64,000 nucleotides of DNA from Propionibacteriales bacterium (lineage in GTDB: Bacteria; Actinomycetota; Actinomycetes; Propionibacteriales; Nocardioidaceae): the NCBI GenBank assembly GCA_026392415.1, contig JAPLCC010000060.1, positions 1 through 64,000 on the forward strand. The letters run 5' to 3'. A program made the translations under genes and the position numbers. Positions 1-7,490 of this stretch are shown piece by piece. The first letter of the stretch is position 1; every line of letters starts with the position of its first letter. Under the pieces are notes generated by a model. The model saw only the letters and a program-made list of their open reading frames with translations. It ran no database searches and was not told the origin of the DNA.

Positions 1-309
1 GAGATCGGTGGCCAGGCCATCAAGGAGGGCGAGCGTGTCGGCCTCTTCTACGCCTCGGCGAACTACGACGAGGACGTCTTCGAGGATCCCTTCACCTTCA
101 ACATCCTGCGCGAGACCAACCCCCACCAGGCCTTCGGTGGCCACGGTGCGCACTACTGCATCGGCGCCAACCTGGCCCGCCTCGAAGTGAAGCTGATCTT
201 CGACGCCCTCGCCGACCGCGACGCGAAGATCAGCCCGGCGGGCGATCTCGTCAAGCTGCGCAGCGCCTGGATCAACGGCGTCAAGGAGATGCCGGTCAGC
301 TACCGCTGA
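1..309 (+). CDS. Cytochrome P450, CYP125-like (3' part only)
   Basis: C-terminal ~102 residues of a P450 whose start lies outside the window. The heme-binding loop FGGHGAHYCIGANLAR is intact, including its Cys ligand, and is followed by the usual L-helix. The preceding ASANYDEDVFEDPFTF stretch closely resembles the same part of the complete P450 at 1632-2867, so the two are paralogues. CYP125 enzymes oxidise the terminal carbon of the cholesterol side chain. The stop lies 15 bases from the stop of convergent fadA5. The family call is sure; which sterol or intermediate this copy uses cannot be told from the fragment. Confidence 0.9.
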   Translation, partial: EIGGQAIKEGERVGLFYASANYDEDVFEDPFTFNILRETNPHQAFGGHGAHYCIGANLARLEVKLIFDALADRDAKISPAGDLVKLRSAWINGVKEMPVSYR

Positions 310-324
310 CCGGCCTCCGGGTCG

Positions 325-1488
325 TCAGATCCGCTCGATGATGGTGCCCGTGGCCATGGCGCCACCTGCGCACATCGAGATGAGTGCGGTGGACTGGTCG
401 CGCCGCTCGAGCTCGTGCAGGGCCGTGGTGATCAGCCGTACGCCGGTCGCGCCCACCGGGTGACCGAGGGCGATCGCGCCGCCGTTGACGTTCACCTTGT
501 CCATGTCGACGCCGTGCACTCCGGCCCACGACAGGACGACGGAAGCGAAAGCCTCGTTGACCTCGAACAGGTCGAAGTCGCTGATCGACATGCCGGTGCG
601 GTCGAGCAGGCGCTGGGTCGCGTCCACCGGGCCGTCGAGGTGGAAGTAGGGGTCGGAGCCGATGAGGGTCTGCGACACGATCCTGGCGCGGGGGGTCAGG
701 CCCAGCTCGCGGGCCCTGGCCTCGTCCATGATCAGCAGGGCGGCGGCGCCGTCGGAGATCTGTGACGACGTCCCGGCCGTGTGCAGGCCGTCGGGCAGCA
801 CGGACTTGAGGTTCGCCAGTCCGTCGAGCGTGGTGTCACGCAGGCCCTGATCGGTGTCGACCAGACGGGTCTCGCCGGTCGGGTTGCCGTCGGCGTCCAG
901 CACGGGAGCCTCGATGGCGGCGATCTCGCGCTTGAATCGGCCTTCGTCGACGGCGGTGCGTGCCTTCAACTGCGAGGCGAGGCCGAAGGCCTCGAGGTCG
1001 GCGCGGGAGATGCCGCGGTGCTTGGCGATCCGGTCGGCTGCCTCGAACTGGTTGGGCATGTCGATCGACCAGTCGGCCGGGCGCGGGTCGCCCATGCCGG
1101 CAGGCACGTTGGCGCCCAGCGGAATGCGGGACATCATCTCGACACCGCAGGCGATGCCGACGTCGATCGACCCGGCGGCGACCATGTCGTTGACCAGGTG
1201 GGTGGCCTGCTGGCCCGAGCCGCATTGGGCGTCGAGCGACGTGCCAGCGGTGGCCTGGGCGAGTCCGGCGTACAGCCAGGCCCGGCGCACCATGCCGTTC
1301 GACTGCTCACCGGCCTGGGTCACGCACCCGCCAATGACCTGCTCGACGAGCGCTGGGTCGACCCCGGCGCGACGGAGCACTTCGGCCTGGATGAATCCGA
1401 GGGTCTGGGCGGGATGCAGGCCGGCCAGCCAGCCCTTTCGCTTGCCCAGGGGAGTGCGGACGGCATCGACGATGACAGGGGTACCCAT
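325..1488 (-). CDS. fadA5: Steroid side-chain thiolase FadA5 (acetyl-CoA acetyltransferase)
   Basis: 387-residue thiolase closely matching mycobacterial FadA5, which removes acetyl-CoA from the C22/C24 CoA intermediates of cholesterol side-chain beta-oxidation. Visible catalytic set: nucleophile C89 in AQCGSGQQA, H343 in GGAIALGHPVG and C373 in MCAGGA. The start at 1488 is preferred over an upstream ATG at 1542. It gives the family N-terminus MGTPVIVDAVRTP, and a TATTCT hexamer ends exactly 7 bases upstream with no Shine-Dalgarno, suggesting a leaderless mRNA. The gene is divergent from the CYP125 gene, the same neighbour pair as Rv3546/Rv3545c in M. tuberculosis. KstR-like sites lie between them. 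Confidence 0.95.
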   Translation of the reverse strand: MGTPVIVDAVRTPLGKRKGWLAGLHPAQTLGFIQAEVLRRAGVDPALVEQVIGGCVTQAGEQSNGMVRRAWLYAGLAQATAGTSLDAQCGSGQQATHLVNDMVAAGSIDVGIACGVEMMSRIPLGANVPAGMGDPRPADWSIDMPNQFEAADRIAKHRGISRADLEAFGLASQLKARTAVDEGRFKREIAAIEAPVLDADGNPTGETRLVDTDQGLRDTTLDGLANLKSVLPDGLHTAGTSSQISDGAAALLIMDEARARELGLTPRARIVSQTLIGSDPYFHLDGPVDATQRLLDRTGMSISDFDLFEVNEAFASVVLSWAGVHGVDMDKVNVNGGAIALGHPVGATGVRLITTALHELERRDQSTALISMCAGGAMATGTIIERI

Positions 1489-1509
1489 GGCCGGAGAATA
1501 CCACCGAAC

Positions 1510-1523
1510 TAGAACAGGTTCTC
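1510..1523. promoter_or_regulatory. KstR-like operator (fadA5 side)
   Basis: TAGAACAGGTTCTC matches the KstR consensus TnnAACnnGTTnnA at 7 of 8 fixed positions; the last A is C. It sits just upstream of the TATTCT -10 element (1500-1495, minus strand) of fadA5, where a TetR-type repressor would block transcription. Confidence 0.8.
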
Positions 1524-1598
1524 GTTTCATCCCGCTGGTCAAACACGCTTGGCGAAACCCTTTCGTTCCGGGGCAACGCTTTGTACTGTGGTCAGAAC

Positions 1599-1612
1599 TA
1601 GAACGTGTTCCA
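1599..1612. promoter_or_regulatory. KstR-like operator (cyp125 side)
   Basis: TAGAACGTGTTCCA is a perfect match to TnnAACnnGTTnnA, 20 bases before the GTG start of the CYP125 gene. Together with the site at 1510 it fills the divergent fadA5/cyp125 intergenic region. Confidence 0.88.
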
Positions 1613-1631
1613 TTACTGAAAGGTTCGACGC

Positions 1632-2867
1632 GTGACCGAGCTTCTCCTTCCGGCGGATTGGGATCCGACGAACCCCGACATCAATGCGGTGGCGCTCCCG
1701 CACGAGGAGTTCCGCTCGCTGCGTGCGAACGAGCCGATCCGCTGGATCGAACAGCCTCCCCACGCCCGCGCGGGCTTCCTGGACACCGGCTACTGGGCCT
1801 GCACCCGGCACCAGGAGGTCCGTGAGATCTCCAAGGACAACGAGAACTGGTCGACCGCCGAGAACGGTGTGATCATCCGGTTCGCCGAGGACATGACGCG
1901 CGACCAGGTCGAGGTCCAGCGCGCGATGCTGATCCACCACGACCCGCCGGACCACACCAAGATGCGCGGCATCGTGTCTCGCGGCTTCACGCCGCGTGCG
2001 ATCGCCAGCCTCAAGGAGAACCTGCGCGCCCGTGCGTACGAGATCGTCCAGGAATCCGTGGACCGCGGCGCCGGCGACTTCGTCGAGGACCTCGCCGCCG
2101 AGCTGCCGCTCCAGGCCATCGCCGACTTCCTGGGCGTTCCGCAGGAGGACCGCAAGAAGATCTTCGAGTGGTCGAACTCGATGATGGGCTACGACGACCC
2201 GGACAACACGTCCGACCCGGCCACCGCGTCGATGGAGCTCCTTGTCTACTTCGACGCACTCGCCAACGAGCGCCGCGCCAACCCGCAGGACGACATCGTC
2301 ACCAAGCTCGTCAGCGTCGGTCAGGACGACGACCACGGCGCGCTCACCAACGACGAGTTCGGGTTCTTCGTCATCCTGCTGGCAGTCGCCGGCAACGAGA
2401 CGACCCGCAACGCGATCAGCCACGGCATGCACGCGTTCTTCCAGCACCCCGACCAGTGGGAACTGTGGAAGAAGGACCGCCCCGACACGATGATCGACGA
2501 GATCATCCGCTGGTCGACGCCCGTCACGGTGTTCCAGCGCACCGCCAAGAACGACGTCGTCGTCGCCGGCCAGGAGGTCAAGAAGGGAGCCCGGGTCGGG
2601 ATCTTCTACGCCTCGGCCAACTTCGACGAGACCGTCTTCGAGGACCCGTTCACCTTCGACATCACCCGCGAGAAGAACCCGCACGTCGCGTTCGGTGGCC
2701 ACGGTGCCCACTACTGCATCGGCGCCAACCTGGCCCGCATGGAGATCAAGCTGATCTTCGATGCACTCGCCGACCTGGCCCCGAACATCCAGCTGGCCGA
2801 GGAGCCGAAGCGGCTGCGCTCCGGCTGGCTCAACGCGATCAAGGAGATGCAGGTCAAGTACGCCTGA
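1632..2867 (+). CDS. cyp125: Steroid C26(27)-monooxygenase, CYP125 family P450
   Basis: 411-residue P450, near full length for CYP125. It hydroxylates and further oxidises the terminal methyl of the cholesterol/cholestenone side chain, the step before CoA activation. Landmarks: I-helix oxygen-activation motif AGNETT (253-258), the ExxR pair E290/R293, and heme loop AFGGHGAHYCIGANLAR with C362. SRGFTPRA (117-123) and the RLRSGWLN tail are also typical of CYP125. GTG start with a GAAAGG ribosome site 8 bases upstream, so this transcript has a leader, unlike fadA5. Controlled by the KstR-like site at 1599. Ferredoxin and reductase partners are not next to it. Confidence 0.95.
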   Translation: MTELLLPADWDPTNPDINAVALPHEEFRSLRANEPIRWIEQPPHARAGFLDTGYWACTRHQEVREISKDNENWSTAENGVIIRFAEDMTRDQVEVQRAMLIHHDPPDHTKMRGIVSRGFTPRAIASLKENLRARAYEIVQESVDRGAGDFVEDLAAELPLQAIADFLGVPQEDRKKIFEWSNSMMGYDDPDNTSDPATASMELLVYFDALANERRANPQDDIVTKLVSVGQDDDHGALTNDEFGFFVILLAVAGNETTRNAISHGMHAFFQHPDQWELWKKDRPDTMIDEIIRWSTPVTVFQRTAKNDVVVAGQEVKKGARVGIFYASANFDETVFEDPFTFDITREKNPHVAFGGHGAHYCIGANLARMEIKLIFDALADLAPNIQLAEEPKRLRSGWLNAIKEMQVKYA

Positions 2868-2873
2868 CCTCCC

Positions 2874-2899
2874 TTCAGCGCAGGTTCAGGGTGGTTCCA
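2874..2899 (+). promoter_or_regulatory. TTCAG direct repeats, predicted response-regulator operator
   Basis: Three direct repeats on about one helical turn: TTCAG at 2874, TTCAG at 2885 and a weaker TTCCA at 2895 (steps of 11 and 10). OmpR/PhoB-type regulators bind this type of array. It lies about 50 bases before the response-regulator start and just upstream of a possible -10 (GACAAT, 2901-2906). A similar array is in front of the PepSY gene, so autoregulation is likely. Confidence 0.6.
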
Positions 2900-2947
2900 C
2901 GACAATGGGACCGCCCTGAACTGCTTTTTCCGGCCCGGAGGTCTCCC

Positions 2948-3625
2948 ATGCGCGTTCTCGTCGTCGATGACGAGCAGCGACTCGCGCGTTCCCTGAAGCT
3001 GGGCCTGGAGGCCGAGGGCTTTGCGGTCGATGTCGCCCACGACGGCACCGACGGCCTGTGGATGGCGCGCGAGAACGAGTACGCCGCCATCGTGCTGGAC
3101 CTGATGCTGCCCGGGATCAACGGCTACAAGGTGTGCGAGACGCTGCGGGCCGAGAAGAACTGGACGCCGATCCTGATGCTCACGGCCAAGGACGGCGAAT
3201 GGGACCAGGTCGAGGGGCTGGACACCGGTGCGGACGACTACCTGACCAAGCCCTTCTCCTTTCCCGTGCTGGTGGCACGACTGCGTGCCGTCGCGCGCCG
3301 CGGTGCCCGCGAGCGTCCGACGGAGCTCATGGTCGGTGACATCCGGGTCGATCCGGCGGCTCGTCGGGTCTGGCGGGGTGACGTGGAGATCGAGTTCACC
3401 GCCCGGGAGTTCTCCCTGCTCGCCTTCCTGGCCCGCCATCAGGGCGACGTCGTGTCCAAGCGGCAGATCCTCGAGTCGGTCTGGGACGACGACTTCGAGG
3501 GCGATCCCAACATCGTCGAGGTCTACATCAGGCACCTCCGCAACAAGATCGACCGGCCCTTTGATCGCGAGTCGATCGAGACCATCCGGGGTGCCGGCTA
3601 CCGATTGGCGACCGACGGTGGCTGA
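2948..3625 (+). CDS. OmpR/PhoB-family response regulator
   Basis: 225-residue two-component regulator. Receiver domain 1-115: acidic pocket D7/D8, phospho-acceptor D51 in VLDLMLPG, T79 and K101 (KPF). Winged-helix DNA-binding domain ~130-225, ending with the usual YIRHLRNKI ... GAGYRL helix-wing pattern. ATG start chosen because it opens the canonical MRVLVVDDE. It overlaps the downstream kinase by 8 bases (GTG inside its end), so the two are translationally coupled. The TTCAG repeats upstream of this gene and of the PepSY gene name its probable targets. The signal is unknown. Confidence 0.93.
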   Translation: MRVLVVDDEQRLARSLKLGLEAEGFAVDVAHDGTDGLWMARENEYAAIVLDLMLPGINGYKVCETLRAEKNWTPILMLTAKDGEWDQVEGLDTGADDYLTKPFSFPVLVARLRAVARRGARERPTELMVGDIRVDPAARRVWRGDVEIEFTAREFSLLAFLARHQGDVVSKRQILESVWDDDFEGDPNIVEVYIRHLRNKIDRPFDRESIETIRGAGYRLATDGG

Positions 3626-4982
3626 CCTCGGCTGGCGGCGGGCATCGGTCCGGCTGCGTACGACGGCCGCGGCGGTGCTGGTCGTCGCCATCATGCTCGT
3701 GGTCGGTGGCTTCGTGCTCGTGGCCCTGGTCCGCGAGTCGCTCCTCGACGGTGTCGAGGCGACGGCTGAGCAACGCGCCTCCGAGATCGTCGACCAGATC
3801 GCGACGACCGGCCTGCCGGAGTCCGGTGTGGCCGAGGAGCCCGAGGACGACGAGGACGGCGACGAGGACGACGACCTGGAGCCTGAAGAACTCGTCTGGC
3901 AGGTCCTGGACGCCGATGGCGCCGTGGAGCGCTCGTCCCAGCCGCTCGCCAGCGCGCTGCCGAAGGGCGACCACGACACGATCGATCTGCCGGGTGGTGA
4001 GGACCGCTACCTGGTGGTGACCGAGGAGGCAGGCGACCGCGATGTCGTGGTGGCAGTCTCGCTCGAGGACCTCGAGGAGTCGACGGCTGCTCTCGTGACG
4101 CCGCTCGTGTTCGGCCTCCCGGTGCTGCTGCTCCTGCTCGGTGCAACCACCTGGGTGGTGGTGACGCGCGCACTCGCCCCCGTCGAACGGATCCGTCGCG
4201 AGGTGGAGCAGATCACCGGCGACCGGTTGGATCGCCGCGTGCCCGAACCCCCGGCACAGGACGAGATCCACCGCCTCGCCCACACGATGAACCAGATGCT
4301 CGGCCGGCTCGAGGTCTCGCGCACCAAGCAGCAGCAGTTCGTCGCCGATGCGTCGCACGAGCTGCGCTCGCCGCTGGCCAGCATCCGCCAGACCGCCGAG
4401 GTGGCCAGTGCGCACCCGGGAGCCCTGCCGGAGGGCGAGCTCGCCGTCGCCGTACTCGAGGAGGGTGCGCGGATGCAGCGACTCGTCGAGCAGTTGCTGA
4501 TGCTCACCCGTGCCGATGAAGGCGCCCCCCGGCGTTCGCACGACGTCGACCTGGACGACCTGGCGCTGGCCGAGGCCCGCCGCGTACGCCGTTCGGGCCT
4601 CACGGTCGACACGTCCGGTGTCGCGCCCGGCCGGGTCCGCGGCGACGAGGTGGCCCTCGCGCAGGTCGTGCGCAACCTCGTCGACAACGCGGCTCGTCAC
4701 GCCGACGCCGCCCTGGCCATTGCCGTGCGGGACGTCGCCGGGGGAGTCGAGCTGGTCGTCGACGACGACGGTCCGGGCATCCCCGAGGCCGATCGCGGCC
4801 GCGTGTTCGAGAGGTTCGTCCGGCTGGACGAGGCGCGCGCTCGCGACGCCGGCGGCAGCGGTCTCGGACTGGCCATCGTCAGGGAGATCGTGGCGTCCCA
4901 CGGTGGCACCGTTGAGGTGTCGACCTCGCCCCTGGGCGGGGCGCGTTTCGTCGTGCGGTTGTCGGTCGTGTCTCCTTCCTGA
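3618..4982 (+). CDS. Membrane sensor histidine kinase
   Basis: 454 residues from a GTG overlapping the regulator's 3' end. Order: membrane segment ~17-38, extracytoplasmic sensor ~39-158, second membrane segment ~160-183, HAMP ~184-235, HisKA with phospho-accepting H247 in DASHELRSPL, and HATPase with N-box NLVDNA (354-359), DDDGPGI (382-388) and GGSGLGL (412-418). The sensor contains an almost unbroken acidic run at 72-91, suggesting cation or cationic-peptide sensing; this is inference. Classical EnvZ/CpxA-like layout. Partner of the preceding regulator and next to a secreted, equally acidic PepSY protein. Confidence 0.93.
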   Translation: MADLGWRRASVRLRTTAAAVLVVAIMLVVGGFVLVALVRESLLDGVEATAEQRASEIVDQIATTGLPESGVAEEPEDDEDGDEDDDLEPEELVWQVLDADGAVERSSQPLASALPKGDHDTIDLPGGEDRYLVVTEEAGDRDVVVAVSLEDLEESTAALVTPLVFGLPVLLLLLGATTWVVVTRALAPVERIRREVEQITGDRLDRRVPEPPAQDEIHRLAHTMNQMLGRLEVSRTKQQQFVADASHELRSPLASIRQTAEVASAHPGALPEGELAVAVLEEGARMQRLVEQLLMLTRADEGAPRRSHDVDLDDLALAEARRVRRSGLTVDTSGVAPGRVRGDEVALAQVVRNLVDNAARHADAALAIAVRDVAGGVELVVDDDGPGIPEADRGRVFERFVRLDEARARDAGGSGLGLAIVREIVASHGGTVEVSTSPLGGARFVVRLSVVSPS

Positions 4983-4989
4983 ATGGGCT

Positions 4990-5015
4990 TTCAGGCACCT
5001 TCAGGAAGCATTCAG
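4990..5015 (+). promoter_or_regulatory. TTCAG direct repeats before the PepSY gene
   Basis: TTCAGG at 4990, TTCAGG at 5000 and TTCAGC at 5011: three half-sites at 10- and 11-base steps, the same element as at 2874-2899. About 65 bases before the PepSY start, so the array would cover the -35 region of a promoter near 5030. Predicted binding site of the OmpR-type regulator encoded at 2948-3625. Confidence 0.6.
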
Positions 5016-5080
5016 CGAGGTCGGGAGAGTCTGGGGTCACCCAGTCAGGAACCCCCGAAAATGCCCAGAAAGGCACTCTC

Positions 5081-5662
5081 ATGAAGACCTCGAACCTCCG
5101 CCGCAAGCGCATGGTCCTCCCCGCCATCGCAGCCGTCGCCGTGCTCGCCGTGGGGGGCACCGTCTGGGCCGCCAGCGCCGACAACGACGTCAAGGGCGAC
5201 GAGCGCAACCGCGTGGCCACTGCCGCGACCGGCGCCGTCGGCGGCGGCGAGGCCGTCGACGTCGAGACCAGCGACGACCTCGGCGAGGCCTATGAGGTCG
5301 AGGTCCGTCGGGCCGACGGCAGCGAGATCGACGTGACGCTCGACGAGAACCTCAAGGTGGTCGGCAAGGACGTCGACGACGCCGATGACGACCGCGACGA
5401 CGTCAACGACCGCGACGACGTCAACGACCGTGACGACCGCAATGACAACGACGCCGACGACCGCGTCCTGAGCGCCACCGAGCGCGCCTCGGCCGAGAAG
5501 GCGGCGCTCGCTGCCGTCGGCGGTGGCACGGTCCGCGACGTCGAGGCGAGCGACGACCGCGGTGCCGCCTACGACGTCGAGGTGATGGACAAGAACAACG
5601 TCGAGTGGGACGTCGACCTGGACGCCTCCTTCAAGGTGCTGAACAAGGTGCAGGACAACTGA
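5081..5662 (+). CDS. Secreted/anchored double-PepSY protein with Asp-rich linker
   Basis: 193 residues. A basic N-terminus (KTSNLRRKR) followed by a hydrophobic stretch ~11-31 is a signal peptide or anchor. Two PepSY-like repeats, ~43-95 and ~132-190, share the pattern A-AVGGG-V-dVE-SDD-G-AYeVEV--dg-e-dV-lD---KV. They are joined by an Asp/Asn/Arg-rich linker (~97-126, RDDVND repeats). PepSY domains often modulate peptidases or sit beside two-component systems. It follows the kinase with its own TTCAG operator and probably reports to or is induced by that system. The ligand is unknown. Confidence 0.85.
   Translation: MKTSNLRRKRMVLPAIAAVAVLAVGGTVWAASADNDVKGDERNRVATAATGAVGGGEAVDVETSDDLGEAYEVEVRRADGSEIDVTLDENLKVVGKDVDDADDDRDDVNDRDDVNDRDDRNDNDADDRVLSATERASAEKAALAAVGGGTVRDVEASDDRGAAYDVEVMDKNNVEWDVDLDASFKVLNKVQDN
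5393..5428 (+). repeat. 18-base tandem repeat inside the PepSY gene
   Basis: Two perfect copies of CGCGACGACGTCAACGAC (5393-5410 and 5411-5428), followed by a degenerate third, encode RDDVND-RDDVND-RDDRND in the acidic linker. In-frame unit length means copy-number change would alter linker length without a frameshift. Confidence 0.8.
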
Positions 5663-5680
5663 TCGATCGTCGTTCACGCA

Positions 5681-5711
5681 AAGGGGCAGCCGGTAGGGCA
5701 GGCTGCCCCTT
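5681..5711 (+). terminator. Perfect 11-bp inverted repeat ending at the next start codon
   Basis: AAGGGGCAGCC (5681-5691) and GGCTGCCCCTT (5701-5711) are exact reverse complements with a 9-base loop. The hairpin lies 18 bases after the PepSY stop and would serve as its terminator, but lacks a clear T run. The right arm ends one base before the ATG at 5712, so it could also hide the start region of the DUF429-RelA/SpoT gene. Both roles are inference. Confidence 0.6.
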
Positions 5712-7478
5712 ATGCATTTCGTCGGAGTCGACCTCGCCTGGGGTGACCGCAAGCCCACGGGCGTCGCCGTCCTCGATGAGGACGGACGCCTGCTGACGGT
5801 GTCTGCTGCCAACAGTGACGACGAGATCGTCGAGGCACTCGCGGCGTACGTCGACAAGGACTGCCTGGTCGCGATCGATGCGCCGCTCATCGTCACCAAC
5901 AAGACCGGCAACCGACCGGCGGAAGCCGCTCTCAACAAGGACTTCGCCCGCTTCGACGCGGGCGCGCACCCGTCGAACACCGGCAAGAAGGAATTCCGCG
6001 AGCAGCCCCGCGGCGCCCGGATCGCTGCGCGGCTCGGGCTCGACATGAATCCGCGTTCGGGTCGAGCCCGTCGGGCGATCGAGGTCTACCCCCACCCGGC
6101 GACCGTCGCACTGTTCGGGCTCGGACGGACGCTCAAGTACAAGAACAAGACCGGCCGCTCGCTCGAGACGCTCCGCGCCGAGCTGCTCGTCCTGATGGGT
6201 CTCGTGGAAGGGCTGGTCGACGCAGATCCCGCGCTCGTGGTCGACGCACCGGGTTCGGCCTGGAAGTCCCTTCGCAATGCCGTCGAGGTCGCCGGTCGCA
6301 AGAGTGAGCTGCGTGTCGTCGAGGACCAGGTCGACGCGGTCATCTGCGCCTACATCGGTCTGTTCGCGACCCGACGTCCGGGCGAGACGACGACCTACGG
6401 CGACTTCGAGACCGGCTACATCGTCACCCCCACGTTGCCGAGCGACCTGGCGCCGACGCCTCGGACGGCAGCAGCGGAGGGTGGGAGTGACGCCGGCTCC
6501 GCCGTGCGCGAGTACGCCGAGGTGCAGCCCGAGCTGCGCCAGGCCGCCGACCAGTTCGTCCAGCTGGTCACCGCGATCCTCGACGAGGCCGGCATCAACT
6601 ACCTGACGGTCACCGGTCGTGCGAAGTCCGTGTCGTCCTTCGCGGCGAAGGCAGCGCGGACCCTCGACGGCCGCCCGGTCTTCGCCGACCCGCTGCGCGA
6701 GATCACCGACCAGATCGGGGTCCGCGTCATCACCTACGTGCACAGCGACGTCCAGGCGGTCGCCGACCTGATGGAGGACCAGGTCGTCGTCCACGACGAC
6801 CGCGACATGGGCCGCGAGACCGCGAGCGAGGGGCGCTGGGGCTATGCCAGTCGTCACCTGTTGGTTGGCCTGGACCCGGCGCGCGAGGGGCACGACGAGT
6901 TCGAGGTGCTGCGGGGCAGGCAGGCCCAGATCCAGATCCGCACCGTGCTCCAGCATGCGTGGGCCGAGTTCGAGCACGACATCCGCTACAAGGTCACGAT
7001 CCCCGACGAGTACGTCCCTGACCTCGACCGCCGCTTCACCCTCGCCGCTGGCCTGCTCGAGCTAGCCGACCGGGAGTTCTCCACGATCCGCGACCGGCTC
7101 CAGTCGGGGATGGCCGGTCCCAGCGACGAACCCGAGGACGACGACCCGCGCATCAGCCCGCGCGAGCTCGCCGCGTTCCTCGCCGGCCAGTACGCCGACT
7201 CCGGTTGGTCCCGCACCGACCACTACACGTGGATCGCCGCCCTGGTGCTGGAGCTGGGCATCACCTCGCTCAACGAGCTCGGCGACGTGCTGCGGTCCGT
7301 GGACGGCGAGACGCTCAAGGAGCGGATGGACTACCGCTACCCGCCGGGCGCCGTACGACGTCTGGACGACGCGCTGCTCTGGGTCTACGGCGACACGTAC
7401 GTCGAGCTGCATGCGAACGCCGACCGGGTGCCTGCGCTGCGGGCACGGCTGGCCAAGATGCGGCCCGCCACGACCTGA
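5712..7478 (+). CDS. DUF429 - RelA/SpoT-domain fusion protein
   Basis: 588 residues in one uninterrupted frame. N-terminal ~1-235 is DUF429, an RNase H-fold family (FVGVDLAWG, VAIDAPLIV, EVYPHPATVALFG, EDQVDAVICAYIG). A short linker (~238-270) leads to a RelA/SpoT (p)ppGpp-synthetase-like domain ~275-430: TGRAKSVSSF, TDQIGVRVI with D333, GYASRH (377-382) and IQIRTVLQHAWAEFEHD. A helical C-terminus of ~150 residues follows. The metal-binding Glu of the usual ExQIRT motif is Q406 here. The start codon abuts a perfect hairpin. A GTG at 6504 could allow separate synthesis of the second half. Convergent with a stand-alone RelQ. Fusion function unknown. Confidence 0.85.
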   Translation: MHFVGVDLAWGDRKPTGVAVLDEDGRLLTVSAANSDDEIVEALAAYVDKDCLVAIDAPLIVTNKTGNRPAEAALNKDFARFDAGAHPSNTGKKEFREQPRGARIAARLGLDMNPRSGRARRAIEVYPHPATVALFGLGRTLKYKNKTGRSLETLRAELLVLMGLVEGLVDADPALVVDAPGSAWKSLRNAVEVAGRKSELRVVEDQVDAVICAYIGLFATRRPGETTTYGDFETGYIVTPTLPSDLAPTPRTAAAEGGSDAGSAVREYAEVQPELRQAADQFVQLVTAILDEAGINYLTVTGRAKSVSSFAAKAARTLDGRPVFADPLREITDQIGVRVITYVHSDVQAVADLMEDQVVVHDDRDMGRETASEGRWGYASRHLLVGLDPAREGHDEFEVLRGRQAQIQIRTVLQHAWAEFEHDIRYKVTIPDEYVPDLDRRFTLAAGLLELADREFSTIRDRLQSGMAGPSDEPEDDDPRISPRELAAFLAGQYADSGWSRTDHYTWIAALVLELGITSLNELGDVLRSVDGETLKERMDYRYPPGAVRRLDDALLWVYGDTYVELHANADRVPALRARLAKMRPATT

Positions 7479-7490
7479 CGGAGCCCGGGC

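Noticed and set aside
325..2867. P450s as part of a secondary-metabolite cluster
   Set aside because: Their CYP125 signatures, fadA5 neighbour and KstR-like sites point to sterol catabolism; no PKS, NRPS or terpene synthase is present.
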